This document shows, piece by piece, positions 44,442 to 54,000 of a stretch of 64,000 bases of DNA (position 1 is the first letter of the stretch; each line of letters begins with the position of its first letter). The translations under genes and the position numbers were made by a program. The notes under the pieces are model-generated. The model was not told the DNA's origin and did no database searches. It was given only the letters and a program-made list of their open reading frames with translations. Source of the DNA: Nocardia sp. NBC_00508 (GTDB lineage: Bacteria; Actinomycetota; Actinomycetes; Mycobacteriales; Mycobacteriaceae); the NCBI RefSeq assembly GCF_036346875.1, contig NZ_CP107852.1:2356001-2420000 (forward strand), in the 5' to 3' direction.

Positions 44442-44738
44442 ATGAGTGAATCGACCGCGTCCGCGGCCGGGAACGAACCGGCGCAGTGGTCCTTCGAGAC
44501 CCTGCGGGTCCATGTGAACGCGAGCAGGACGTTCGCAGGCGGATCGGGCCGGTACGGCCGCATGGCTACCATCGGCGATGTGCGTTCTCTCGTGATTCCC
44601 TCCGCGTCGATGACGCATCCCCAGTTCATGCCGGAGGAGCCGACCTCAGGAATCGGTCCAGGAGCCATCCGCCTCGCGGTGGGCATCGAGGACATTCGCG
44701 CCGATCGGTGCGCCGGTTTCACGGCGGCGGCGACATGA
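44442..44738 (+). pseudogene. metY: metY (O-acetylhomoserine sulfhydrylase) with an in-frame internal deletion
   Basis: 98 codons instead of about 430. The start [20 protein letters not shown] follows TTGGAGCAAACC and matches the MetY N-terminus. After about 40 residues it jumps to [32 protein letters not shown] and a terminal GFTAAAT, which match the C-terminus. The PLP lysine domain is absent, and conserved residues are altered (VIPSAS for VIHPAS). The frame is open throughout and its stop overlaps the metX start (ATGA), so it now serves as a short leader peptide gene that keeps metX coupled. Confidence 0.85.
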
Positions 44739-45892
44739 CCGTGAGTACCGAATCGAGCCTCCGCGCGTCCGACGTCACCCTGCCGCCTCCGGACGGCGAG
44801 CTCTGCTTCATCCCCATCGGGGACGTGCGGCTGGAGAACGGCGCGGTCGTTCCGGACGTGCGCCTCGCGGTGCAGCGCTGGGGTGAACTCTCCCCGGAGC
44901 TGGACAATGTCGTGCTGGTCGAACACGCCCTCACCGGCGACTCGCACGTCGTCGGCAAGCCCGACGACATGCACCCACTGCCCGGCTGGTGGGACGGCAT
45001 GGTCGGACCGGGCGCGCCGCTGGACACCGACGAATGGTGCGTGATCGCCACGAACGTGCTCGGCGGCTGTAAGGGCAGCACCGGGCCGTCCAGTTCGGCT
45101 CCGGACGGAAAGCCTTGGGGCACACGGTTTCCGGAGATCTCGATCCGCGATCAGGTGACCGCGGAAGCGATCCTGATGGACCTGCTCGGCGTCGACCGGC
45201 TCGCCGCCGTGGTCGGCGGGTCGATGGGTGGCATGCGGGTGCTGGAGTGGATGGTCGGCGCGCCCGAGCGAGTCGCCGCCGCGCTGGTGCTCGCGGTCGG
45301 CGCGCGCGCCACCGCCGACCAGATCGGCACCCAGATCACGCAGATCGCGGCGATCAAGGCCGACCCGGACTGGCAGGGGGGCGACTACCACGCCACCGGC
45401 CGCGCCCCGCTGGCGGGCATGGCCATCGCCCGGCGGATCGCACACCTGACCTACCGCACCGAGTTCGAGCTCGACCATCGGTTCGAGAACAAGCCGCAGG
45501 GCGACGAGGACCCGTGGAACGGCGGCCGCTACGCGGTGCAGAGCTACCTGGACCACCAAGCCGACAAGCTGTGCAAACGCTTCGATCCGGCGACCTACGT
45601 GCTGCTGACCGAGGCGATGAACCGCCATGACGTCGGCCGCGGCCGCGGTGGCGTCGAAGCGGCGCTCGCGGCGACGCCGGTGCCGTGCGTCGTCGGCGGC
45701 GTCGACTCCGACCGCCTGTACCCGCTGCGGACCCAGCAGGAGCTCGCCGATCTGCTGCCCGGCTGCGACGGGCTCGAGGTCGTGCATTCCCGCGACGGGC
45801 ACGACGGGTTCCTCACCGAGGCGGCGGCAGTGTCGAAACTGCTGACCGAGACCATGCGGCTGGCGCGGGACGGCGTGCGGCCCGAACGCTGA
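44735..45892 (+). CDS. metX: Homoserine O-acetyltransferase
   Basis: 385 aa, an alpha/beta-hydrolase-fold enzyme that acetylates L-homoserine for methionine synthesis. The nucleophile S163 lies in [14 protein letters not shown]; the acid is in [10 protein letters not shown] and the histidine in [21 protein letters not shown] and [14 protein letters not shown] are typical family motifs. Length is complete. The ATG overlaps the end of the metY remnant by 4 bp. It is controlled by the SAM-IV riboswitch at 44250. With MetY broken here, O-acetylhomoserine must be used by another sulfhydrylase or by cystathionine synthesis. Confidence 0.96.
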   Translation: MTVSTESSLRASDVTLPPPDGELCFIPIGDVRLENGAVVPDVRLAVQRWGELSPELDNVVLVEHALTGDSHVVGKPDDMHPLPGWWDGMVGPGAPLDTDEWCVIATNVLGGCKGSTGPSSSAPDGKPWGTRFPEISIRDQVTAEAILMDLLGVDRLAAVVGGSMGGMRVLEWMVGAPERVAAALVLAVGARATADQIGTQITQIAAIKADPDWQGGDYHATGRAPLAGMAIARRIAHLTYRTEFELDHRFENKPQGDEDPWNGGRYAVQSYLDHQADKLCKRFDPATYVLLTEAMNRHDVGRGRGGVEAALAATPVPCVVGGVDSDRLYPLRTQQELADLLPGCDGLEVVHSRDGHDGFLTEAAAVSKLLTETMRLARDGVRPER

Positions 45893-45980
45893 AAAGACCG
45901 CCGCCCCAGGGTGTTTCGCCCCGTACCATGCCGTAGTCGCCTGCGTGAATTGCCCGCCGGAGCGACCGGGCCACTACTCC

Positions 45981-46301
45981 CTAGCCGAGATTGATGGTGG
46001 CCGCGAGGAACAAGATGCTCGAACCGAGCAGGGTCAGCGTCCCCACGTCGAAGGGTTTGCTGCGCACCGCAAGCAGACCGACCCGCTCGGTCGGCAAGCA
46101 CAGCCGGAACGCCGCGGCCAGCAACGTCGCGCCACCGAAGAAGAAGGCCCCGCGCCGCCACCGATCGGACGCGACGAAGACCACCGCCACCACGATGACC
46201 AGCGTGACAACCACCATCGGCAGATGGCAACGCAGGAATTCCGCCCCCGAACTGCGGCGCACGGTTCGCTGCTCCACGGAAGGCGTATCGGCATCGGTCA
46301 C
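45981..46301 (-). CDS. DUF3017 membrane protein
   Basis: 106 aa with a GTG start (MTDADTPSVEQRTVR). Three hydrophobic segments: HLPMVVVTLVIVVAVVFVAS, FFFGGATLLAAAFRLCL and TLTLLGSSILFLAATINLG, with charged loops. Matches DUF3017, whose gene in mycobacteria lies beside folD (Rv3355c/Rv3356c, memory). No folD is present here, so the local order differs. Function unknown; convergent with metX. Confidence 0.85.
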   Translation of the reverse strand: MTDADTPSVEQRTVRRSSGAEFLRCHLPMVVVTLVIVVAVVFVASDRWRRGAFFFGGATLLAAAFRLCLPTERVGLLAVRSKPFDVGTLTLLGSSILFLAATINLG

Positions 46302-46397
46302 GCCCCGATTCTTGCAGACACCCCGAGCGTTGGGAGAAAGCCGCTCGGACTTCACCGATCCGCGGAGCAGAGATGCGGCTTTCGCTGGAGCAGTGAC

Positions 46398-46739
46398 TCA
46401 GCGGGCAAGTTGATGCAGTCCGAACCGCACGCCCTGGTCGTCCTTGCAGAAAGCGAATCGGCCGAAGCCCGGCTCCTCGGGTCCGGGATCCTCGGCTTCA
46501 CCGCCGAGTTCGCGGACGGCCGAGACCGCAGCCTCGATATCCGCGACGCTGAAGAATATGTCGATTCGGCGGTCCTCGTCGTGGTTGTGTAACCCGCCGC
46601 GGATACCTCCGGTTTCGAGCCACGCCTGCCCATCCTCACCCATCGGGTGCGGTGTCCAACCGAGAAGCCGCAGGTAGAACTTCTGAGCGCGCACCGCATC
46701 GGGCACGCCGATCTCGAAAAAGGTCGGTTCACCGGTCAT
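46398..46739 (-). CDS. VOC (glyoxalase/bleomycin-resistance-like) family protein
   Basis: 113 aa. MTGEPTFFEIGVPDAVRAQK followed by FYLRLLGWTPHPMGED is the first beta-alpha-beta-beta-beta module; FFSVADIEAAVSAVRELGGE then PGFGRFAFCKDDQGVRFGLH is the second. The usual metal-ligand E/H positions are partly kept. Such single-domain VOC proteins may bind small ligands or act as lyases or dioxygenases; the role is not predictable. About 80 bp downstream of the AraC gene on the same strand. Confidence 0.9.
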   Translation of the reverse strand: MTGEPTFFEIGVPDAVRAQKFYLRLLGWTPHPMGEDGQAWLETGGIRGGLHNHDEDRRIDIFFSVADIEAAVSAVRELGGEAEDPGPEEPGFGRFAFCKDDQGVRFGLHQLAR

Positions 46740-46817
46740 CGTGGTTTCCTCCGCAATCGAATTTGCTGGACAGCACCGACGCTAGGCCCGCGATCCGCGA
46801 CCGTCTTGTAAAAATGT

Positions 46818-47684
46818 TCATCGAACGGCGGGGGCCGGTGCTCCCGGCAAGTTGTGCTGCGCTGCCGCCCACTCCCGCGGTGAGCATCCCGCGAGTTCAC
46901 GGAAATCTCGATTGAAATGTGCTTGGTCGTAATAGCCGCACGCCAAGGCGATCGAGGTGAGCGATCGGTGGCCCGGCTCGGCGAGTAGCGCCATAGCGCG
47001 ATCGAAACGAAGCACCCGCGCGGCGGCCTTGGGTGTCAGACCGACTTGGCTGCGGAAACGTTTCGCCAATCGAGCACGACTCCAGCCGATCTCGGTCAGT
47101 ATTTCGCCGATGATCGCGGTTCCGCCGGTGCGCTGCAACCGATGCCAGGCGAACGCGACCTCGGCGTCCGGCTCGGGCCCATTGGTCGCGGCGCGCACGA
47201 ACATCGAGTCGAGCAGGTCGAACCGATGCGCCCAATCCGGCTCGGAGGCAAGGCGTTCGGGCAACTCGCGACCATCCCGGCCGAACAGATCTTCGAGGCT
47301 GACCACGCGATTGCTCAGTTCGTCCATCGCCAGGCCGGACATTCGATACAACCCGAGCGGCGTCAGCCGCACCTCGATACAGTGCTGCTTACCCGCGTGC
47401 AAGGTGGAGGTCGGCCCCTGGCTCATGCCCGCGCCGAATGCTTGCCACACCCGCGGCGACCCGTGTTCCGCCACATCGGCTACAAGCAGTGGATCATCGA
47501 ATTCGACGATGAGCACCGGTTCGGCACCGGCCACCTCGCTACGCTCAACGGGTTGGTAGGCACATTCGCGAAATTCCGAATACTCGCGCGCGATCCCGGA
47601 CAGCGCAACGTCGGCCGGGGCCGCCACCGCCTGCCAGGCCACTCCGCCCGTAGTCCCGCGCTCATACTGTGCCCGGTTCCGCAT
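46818..47684 (-). CDS. AraC family regulator (DUF6597-type N-terminus)
   Basis: 288 aa from MRNRAQYERGTTGGV; a start 21 codons earlier is possible. The N-terminal half, with GAGMSQGPTSTLHAGKQHCI and EVRLTPLGLYRM, resembles the DUF6597 sensor domain. The C-terminal AraC domain has GGTAIIGEILTEIGWSRARL, AKRFRSQVGLTPKAAARVLR and SLTSIALACGYYDQAHFNRD. It probably regulates the VOC gene that follows on the same strand. Ligand unknown. Confidence 0.9.
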   Translation of the reverse strand: MRNRAQYERGTTGGVAWQAVAAPADVALSGIAREYSEFRECAYQPVERSEVAGAEPVLIVEFDDPLLVADVAEHGSPRVWQAFGAGMSQGPTSTLHAGKQHCIEVRLTPLGLYRMSGLAMDELSNRVVSLEDLFGRDGRELPERLASEPDWAHRFDLLDSMFVRAATNGPEPDAEVAFAWHRLQRTGGTAIIGEILTEIGWSRARLAKRFRSQVGLTPKAAARVLRFDRAMALLAEPGHRSLTSIALACGYYDQAHFNRDFRELAGCSPREWAAAQHNLPGAPAPAVR

Positions 47685-47863
47685 GACTCCATCGTGCTGC
47701 AGATCGATTTTCCCGGCCACACCGTTCGCGCCCTCGGCACAGACCACACGGTGTACACCCAGTGGTGATCGGCGCGGTCAGGACCCGTCACCCGGTTCCG
47801 CTCCGACTGCTGACCGACTGACCGACGCGGTCGGTGGCTCTCGGCCCCTGATCAACTGACACC

Positions 47864-47896
47864 TGTGTTCCATCTGATGTTCCACGAGCCGTGCAT
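47864..47896. repeat. Left copy of the 33-bp trmL 5'-end duplication
   Basis: Matches 48563-48595 at 31 of 33 positions. It encodes [11 protein letters not shown] in the trmL frame and then diverges. The 699 bp from the start of this copy to the base before the right copy contain the decayed vapBC module. Confidence 0.85.
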
Positions 47897-47996
47897 CAGT
47901 CTCCGCAGAACGGGCAGCTACCGCTCATCAACGTCAAACGAGGTTGCTGCTCCCGGTCACGACATGAATAGTGGCAAGCCACTAAAATCGGCGCTA

Positions 47997-48271
47997 TGAC
48001 CGCAGCGCACGACTACGACGACCTGCATCGTTTGGTCGATCGGCTCACGCCTGACCAAGCGCATGCGTTGCGCGCCGTGGCGCTGCAGTTGGTTGTCACG
48101 GATACCGCCCAGCGCGATCAGACGGCCGAGCCGGTCGGCGAGCGGCGCAGGCGCCTCTCATTCGCCGGTTTGATGCACGCAGAGCCCGATCTCGCTGCGA
48201 GGTCGGAGGAGTTGCTCCGCACTCGCAGAAGTGTGCTACTTCTTGGAGACTCGTGTCGGGCCGTCTGCTGA
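47997..48271 (+). pseudogene. VapB-type antitoxin, 3' end lost
   Basis: 91 codons. MTAAHDYDDLHRLVDRLTPD then QAHALRAVALQLVV and RRRRLSFAGLMHAEPDLAAR SEELL is the antitoxin pattern of a mycobacterial/Nocardia VapB family. After SEELLRTR, where such proteins normally end, the frame continues into VLLLGDSCRAVC, which is out-of-frame toxin sequence. A deletion removed the antitoxin stop and the toxin start. The DNA-binding part may still be made. Confidence 0.7.
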
Positions 48272-48515
48272 GGCCAAGTTCCTGGAATCGATAGCCAACG
48301 AAGAAATCGAGCTTGTTGAACTCACGCGAGCCGATCTCCTACGAATGGCCGAACTGGTTCGAAAATACGCCGACTTCCCACTGGGAGCCGTCGATGCTGC
48401 GGTCCTTGCGGTCGCCGAACGACTCGACGTGGACGAGGTAGCAACCCTGGATCGCCGACACTTCCACGCTGTCCGGACCCGTCACCCCAAACCCCTCCGG
48501 CTACTGCCCGAGTGA
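48231..48515 (+). pseudogene. VapC-type PIN toxin, N-terminus deleted
   Basis: 94 codons from a GTG inside the antitoxin frame. CYFLETRVGPSAEAKFLESI, then ELTRADLLRMAELVRKYADF and GAVDAAVLAVAERLDVDEVA plus TLDRRHFHAVR are the middle and C-terminal parts of a PIN-domain RNase, keeping the late acidic residues. The first about 45 residues with the catalytic LDxSALL aspartate and the next acidic residue are missing, so the enzyme cannot be active. Confidence 0.75.
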
Positions 48516-48562
48516 CCAACGCCCTGTCGGATCGCACCGTGCAACCTGGTTGACTGGTCCGC

Positions 48563-48595
48563 TGTGTTCCACTTGATGTTCCACGAGCCGTGCAT
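48563..48595. repeat. Right copy of the 33-bp trmL 5'-end duplication
   Basis: The start region of intact trmL (GTG at 48564). Paired with 47864-47896; the two copies enclose the vapBC remnant. Confidence 0.85.
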
Positions 48596-49028
48596 TCCGC
48601 CGAATACCGGCAACGCGATCCGGTTGGTCGCGGGGACCGGGTGTCATCTGCATCTGATCGAGCCGTTGGGGTTCGAGCTGTCCGAGCCGAAGTTGCGCAG
48701 GGCCGGGTTGGACTACCACGATCTGGCGTCGGTGACGGTGCACGCGAATCTGGCGGCGGCGTGGGCGGCGCTGCGCCCGGAGCGGGTCTACGCGTTCACC
48801 ACGCAGGCCACCACCCGATTCACCGATGTGACGTACCGCGAGAACGACGTGTTGCTGTTCGGAACCGAACCCACCGGACTGCCGGGGGAGGTGCTGGCGG
48901 ACCCGCACATCACCGACCGGCTGCGCATCCCGATGCTGCCCGGCCGCCGCTCGATGAACCTCTCGAACGCGGCGGCGGTAACCGTCTACGAGGCATGGCG
49001 CCAACTCGGGTTTCCCGGCGGGGTCTAG
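48564..49028 (+). CDS. trmL: tRNA (cytidine(34)-2'-O)-methyltransferase
   Basis: 154 aa, SpoU/SPOUT family, with a GTG start ([20 protein letters not shown]). It methylates the wobble ribose of certain leucine tRNAs with SAM. Motif 1 is [15 protein letters not shown], motif 2 is [14 protein letters not shown] and motif 3 is [19 protein letters not shown], which form the trefoil knot. Length is normal for TrmL. Corresponds to the spoU gene of mycobacteria by neighbourhood. Its 5' end is duplicated upstream and its 3' end is partially duplicated downstream. Confidence 0.93.
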   Translation: MFHLMFHEPCIPPNTGNAIRLVAGTGCHLHLIEPLGFELSEPKLRRAGLDYHDLASVTVHANLAAAWAALRPERVYAFTTQATTRFTDVTYRENDVLLFGTEPTGLPGEVLADPHITDRLRIPMLPGRRSMNLSNAAAVTVYEAWRQLGFPGGV

Positions 49029-49050
49029 CCCGCCCGGCCCGCCGAATGTC

Positions 49051-49110
49051 GGAACGTGGCGGCGGTCGATGTACGAGGCATGGCGCCGGCTCGCTTTCCA
49101 GGAGGCGGCC
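49051..49110. repeat. Degenerate duplication of the trmL 3' end
   Basis: GGCGGCGGT and TACGAGGCATGGCGCC occur here as in the last codons of trmL (48967-49028), followed by a diverged CTTTCCAGGAGG. CCAACTCGGGT appears once more at about 49139. Confidence 0.65.
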
Positions 49111-49196
49111 AGCCTGCGCCCAACCCTGTGAAGTCTGGGCCAACTCGGGTCCCTGGGAGCGGTGTGAGCCGCGGACTGCGCAGCTACCATGGCTGC

Positions 49197-49850
49197 ATGT
49201 CCCTTCCACGCGCTGAGCGGCCGGACCTCCCGGATTACATGACCTGGGAGGAGTTGGAGCGTCTCCCCGAGGAGATCGCAGAACACATCGAGTTGTGGAA
49301 GGGGCGGGTGGTCTGGGTGCGGCGTGGTCCGGGTGAACACCAGATCTTCACAGCCCGCATGTGGACAGCGCTCGAACGCAGCGCCCGGAAGGACATGTCA
49401 GCCAACCCACAGCACTGCTGGCGAGCCAACCTCGAGACGAACGTCTTCTTCGGGCCCAATGGCAAGTCCGACTTCGTGACACCAGACTTCCTGGTACACC
49501 GCTGCCTCGAATCCCCCTATCAGGACGTCCGCGCCGCCGACGTCCTGTTGGCCGGCGAGGTAATCTCCCCGTCCAACACCCAGACCGACATCGAGGCGAA
49601 GAAGGGCCGCTACGCGAGCGCCGGAATACCCTGGTACTGGGAAGTCTCGCTCGCCCGCGAGGCGAGCGCCATTGCCACCGTCCGTGCGTACGGACTCGAG
49701 ACCGGGCACGCCCACCTGCCGGATGGAGTCCATCCGCTCCGTGCGGCCAACTACCTCGTGGTCGGCGAATGGACCCACGACAATCCGAACGGTGTGGAGA
49801 TCGACTTCCCCTTCCCCATCTACATTCCCTGGGCGGAACTGGAGTACTGA
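49197..49850 (+). CDS. Uma2 family (PD-(D/E)XK-like) endonuclease fold protein
   Basis: 217 aa. MTWEELERLPEEIAEHIELW then KGRVVWVRRGPGEHQIFTAR is the family start with the conserved helix and glutamate. SDFVTPDFLVHR (metal-binding Asp), LAGEVISPSNTQTDIEAKKG (E-V-x-S-P-S and the D..K) and YASAGIPWYWEVSLAREASA complete the nuclease-like core. These widespread proteins are of uncertain function. The ATG is chosen because homologues begin with the MTWEEL region closely after the start. Alone between trmL and a convergent DUF167 gene. Confidence 0.9.
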   Translation: MSLPRAERPDLPDYMTWEELERLPEEIAEHIELWKGRVVWVRRGPGEHQIFTARMWTALERSARKDMSANPQHCWRANLETNVFFGPNGKSDFVTPDFLVHRCLESPYQDVRAADVLLAGEVISPSNTQTDIEAKKGRYASAGIPWYWEVSLAREASAIATVRAYGLETGHAHLPDGVHPLRAANYLVVGEWTHDNPNGVEIDFPFPIYIPWAELEY

Positions 49851-49900
49851 TAGCCCGAGTCCGCAGCCCGCCACCCACCTCAGCGAGGTGAGGCAGGGTC

Positions 49901-50131
49901 TCAGATGTCGACTTCGAAGCGTTTGAAGCGCGAAGTGGTCCCGGCGATGAGGCGCACGGCGGACTTGGGCACTCCGTAGTACTCGGCGAGCAGCTCGATG
50001 GCCGCCTTGTTGGCTTTGCCCTCGACGGCGGGCGCCCGCACATACAGTTGCAGGCTGCCGTCATCGAGGGTTTCCACCAGCGGGCCCTTACGGCTGTTCG
50101 GCTTTATCGTCGCCCTTACTACTGTCGACAC
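49901..50131 (-). CDS. DUF167 (YggU-type) protein
   Basis: 76 aa with a GTG start (MSTVVRATIKPNSRKGPLVE) preceded by GGAGAGAAGG. The rest, LYVRAPAVEGKANKAAIELL followed by AEYYGVPKSAVRLIAGTTSR, is the complete DUF167 fold of small alpha/beta proteins of unknown function. Its 5' end overlaps the end of the DUF4349 gene by 44 bp, so the two are probably transcribed together. Confidence 0.9.
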   Translation of the reverse strand: MSTVVRATIKPNSRKGPLVETLDDGSLQLYVRAPAVEGKANKAAIELLAEYYGVPKSAVRLIAGTTSRFKRFEVDI

Positions 50132-51065
50132 CCTTCTCTCCTGCGCTGGGTTCCGCACCTTCCGAGGAAGCGGCGCTGGGCGCCGATTCTTCCCCACGCG
50201 GTGCGGCCTTCCCACGCCGCACCAGCCGCGCGGCGGCCCACAGCACCGCGGCCAGTACCGCGAGGAAGCCGAGCCACGGAATGGCCTTGCCGCTGAACAC
50301 GACCGCGTCCTGCAACCAGTCCACCAGCGAGTGCCAACCGGAGACGATGCCGTCCCAGAAGCTGTCGGGGTCGTCGTCGGACTTCTTTTCGTCGGTGGTG
50401 ATGTCGATGGTCAGCGTGGACAAGGCAACCTGATCGTCCAGGCGCCGCTTCTGCGCGGTGAGGCTGTCCAGCTCGCCCTGGCGGCTGGACAGCGCCTGCT
50501 CGGCGGCGATCAGGTCGGACGTGTTGGTGGCGCCTGCGATGAGCGCGCGCAGCCGGTCGACCGAAGTCTGCAGCGCCTTGATCCTGGCGTCCAGGTCCTC
50601 CCACTGCATGGTGACGTCGTCGCGGTTGGTGGTGACCCGGGTGACCTGGCCGACACCGCCGAGTCCCGCGATGAACGCATCGGTCTTGTCGGCGGGGAGC
50701 CGGACGATGAGTGTGGCGCTCGGCTCGGAGTCGTCGGTGCCGGGCTGTTCGGTGCGGCTGTCGACCCGACCGCCCGCGTCGCGCACCCGGTCGATGATCG
50801 CTCCCGCCGCGGCGATCGGTGCGTCGGCGGTGATCTCGACGCTGCCGGTGACGACTTCCTTGCGCGCGGTCATCGGTTCGCCGCCCGAGTTGTCCCGTTT
50901 GGGTGGCGCCTGCTCCCGGAACCCGGGAGGCACGACCGCAGGGGCGGGACGGGTGGCTATGGATGACGATCGGTCCAGGCCGGGTGTCGCGTTCTCGTCG
51001 TCACCGCAGCCGGCGAGCAAAGTCAACCCCAGCACGCCGACGCACAGCACAGCAAGCTTCCTCAT
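50088..51065 (-). CDS. DUF4349 domain lipoprotein
   Basis: 325 aa from MRKLAVLCVGVLGLTLLAGC, a lipoprotein signal with lipobox LLAGC. After a disordered linker, the DUF4349 domain begins near 65 (VVTGSVEITADAPIAAAGAI, then VTRVTTNRDDVTMQWEDLDA) and runs through a coiled coil (RIKALQTSVDRLRALIAG ... AEQALSSRQGELDSLTAQKR). One membrane helix (IPWLGFLAVLAAVLWAAARL) and a Ser/Glu-rich C-terminal tail follow. Envelope-associated, role unknown. Downstream of dnaE2 on the same strand by 30 bp. Confidence 0.88.
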   Translation of the reverse strand: MRKLAVLCVGVLGLTLLAGCGDDENATPGLDRSSSIATRPAPAVVPPGFREQAPPKRDNSGGEPMTARKEVVTGSVEITADAPIAAAGAIIDRVRDAGGRVDSRTEQPGTDDSEPSATLIVRLPADKTDAFIAGLGGVGQVTRVTTNRDDVTMQWEDLDARIKALQTSVDRLRALIAGATNTSDLIAAEQALSSRQGELDSLTAQKRRLDDQVALSTLTIDITTDEKKSDDDPDSFWDGIVSGWHSLVDWLQDAVVFSGKAIPWLGFLAVLAAVLWAAARLVRRGKAAPRGEESAPSAASSEGAEPSAGEKGVDSSKGDDKAEQP

Positions 51066-51095
51066 GCCTGGCACAGTAGCGTTTGCGCTTCGTGT

Positions 51096-54000
51096 TCAAC
51101 GGAAGTCGCGCGACTTGGATCCCATTCGCAGATCCAGGCGTTGCAGATGTTCGGCGACAACACTCACCGAGCCCTCGGCATTCTGCACCCGGCCACGGAT
51201 GAGCAGGGCCGTCGCGCCTTGGGCGAGGCGGCGGTAGCGACTCCACAGACCTACCGAGCAGACGATGTTCACCATGCCGGTTTCGTCCTCCAGATTGAGG
51301 AAGGTGACGCCCTCCGCGGTGGCTGGACGCTGCCGGTGCGTCACCGCGCCGCCCACCAGGACGCGGGAGCCGTCGGGCACCTCGACCAGGCCGGCCGCCG
51401 GGATGACGCCGAGGGCGTCGAGCCGCGGACGCAGGAACTGGGTCGGATAGCTGCTCGGGGAGACACCCGTTGCCCACACGTCGGCGGCGGCCATTTCCAG
51501 ATCGCTCATCCCGGGCAGGGCGGGCGCGGTGGTAGCCGCGCCCGTCCCGGGCAGACGATCCGGACGCTCGCCCGCGGCGGCGCCCGCCGCCCACAATGCT
51601 TCGCGGCGGGTGACGCCGAGACTGCCGAGCGCACCCGCGGTGGCGAGCGATTCCGCTTGGGCGACAGTGAGTTCCACCCGCCCGGTCAGGTCGAGGAAGG
51701 AAGTGTAGGGCTGCTCGCCCCTGGCGGCGACGATGCGTTCGGCGATGTCGTCGCCGATCTGGCGCACCGCGGCGAGCCCGAGGCGCACCTCGCTGCCCTT
51801 CGCCTCGAGAGTGGGTTCGGCCCGGCTGGCGTTGACGTCGGGGCCGTGCACCACGACGCCGTGCCTGCGCGCGTCGGCGACCAGCGACTGCGGTGAGTAG
51901 AAGCCCATCGGCTGGGCGCGCAGCAAACCCGCCGAGAACGCGGCGGGATGATGCAGCTTGAACCAGGCCGAATAGAACACGATCGAGGCGAAGCTCTGCG
52001 AATGACTTTCCGGGAAGCCGAAATTCGCGAAGGCGTAGAGCTTCTCGTAAATCCGGTCGGCGACCTCGCCGGTGATGCCGTGCCGCTCGCGCATGCCCCG
52101 GTAGAGCCGTTCTCGGAGCCGCTCCATGCGTTCCGGGGAGCGTTTGGAGCCCATCGCGCGGCGCAGCTGATCGGCCTCGACGGCGGTGAATCCGGCGACA
52201 TCGACGGCCATCTGCATGAGCTGCTCCTGGAACAGCGGCACGCCGAGCGTGCGTTCCAGCGCATTCTGCAGTGCCGGATGGTCGTAGCGGACGTCCTCCG
52301 CCCCGTTGCGCCTGCGGATGTAGGGATGCACCGAGCCGCCCTGGATGGGACCGGGACGGATCAGCGCCACCTCGACCACGAGGTCGTAGAAGCTGCGCGG
52401 TTTCAGCCGGGGCAGCGTGGCCATCTGCGCCCGCGACTCGACCTGGAACACGCCCACCGAGTCCGCGCGCGACAGCATCTCGTAGACCTCGGGTTCGGCC
52501 AGATCGAGTTCGTGCAACTCGACGGTCTCGCCTTTGTGCTCGCGCACCAGGTCGATCATGTAGTGCAGCGCGGAGAGCATGCCGAGGCCGAGCAGGTCGA
52601 ACTTCACCAGATCGATGGCGGCGCAATCGTCCTTGTCCCATTGCAAGACGCTGCGGCCGGGCATGCGTGCCCACTCCACCGGACAGACGTCCGCGATCGG
52701 CCGGTCACAGATCACCATGCCGCCGGAATGAATACCGAGATGCCGCGGCAGGCCCTCGATATCGGCGGCCAGCTCCAGCACCTCGGCGGGGATGTCGGTG
52801 CCGGTCTCGGCGCCGACGTCGGTCCAGCGGCTCACCTGCTTGCTCCACGCGTCCTGCTGACCCGGCGAAAACCCCAGGGCCCGTGCGGCATCGCGCACCG
52901 CGGACTTGCCGCGATAGGTGATCACGTTGGCCACCTGCGCGGCGTACTCGCGGCCGTACTTGCGGTAGACGTGCTGGATCGCCTCTTCGCGACGGTCGGA
53001 TTCGATGTCGATGTCGATATCCGGCGGGCCGTCGCGCTCCGGGGAGAGAAAACGCTCGAACAGCAGCTGGTTGCGCACCGGATCGACGTTGGTGATGCCG
53101 ATCGCGTAGCAGACCGCGGAGTTGGCCGCCGAACCGCGGCCCTGGCAGAGGATGCCGTTGTCCTTGCAGAAGCTGACGATATCGTGCACCACCAGGAAGT
53201 AGCCGGGGAACTCCAAGGCGTTGATCACCGCGAGTTCGTGCTCGATCTGCTGGTACGCCTGAGGGTTTCGCGTCGGATTCCCATAGCGCTGCGCGGCCCC
53301 GGTGAGGGTGAGTTCGCGCAGCCAGGATTGCTCGTCGTGTCCGGCGGGCACATCGAACGGCGGCAGTTTCGGGGCGATCAGCTTCAAGTCGAAGGCGCAT
53401 TCGCGGGCCAGCGCCGCCGCGTTCGCCACCGCCTGCGGACAGTCGGCGAACAGTCGCGCCATCTCCGCCCCGGACCGCAAGTGCGCACCGCCCACGGGGC
53501 CCAGCCAGCCCGCGATCTCGTCCAGGCTCTGCCTGGCCCGGATCGCCGCGAGCGCCATGGCGCGACGGCGCTGGCTCGGCGCGGCGAAATGCGCTCCGGT
53601 GGTGGCGAGCACGGGCAGGCCGAGACGATCGGCCAGGGCGATGAGGTGGGCGTTGCGCTCGTCGTCCTCGGGGATGCCGTGGTGGGTGAGTTCCACGCTC
53701 ACCCGGTCGGCGCCGAAGCGGTCGGTGAGCTCGCGCAACGCGGCCTCCGCGTGTTCCAGACGGGTGTTGCCCGTGCGCACGTCGAGTTCGAGCGCCTGGC
53801 GGAGATGTCCCTTTCGGCAGCCGGTCAGGATGTGCCAGTGGCCCTCCGACGCGGCGGTGAGCGTGTCCAGGTCGTAGCGCAGGATGCCCTTCTCCCCCGC
53901 GGCCAGGTGCGCGGCGGCGACTTGCCGGGAGAGCCTGCGGTAGCCCTCCTGGCCGCGGGCCAGCACCAGCAGATGCGGCCCGGCCGGGTCCGGCGCGCCG

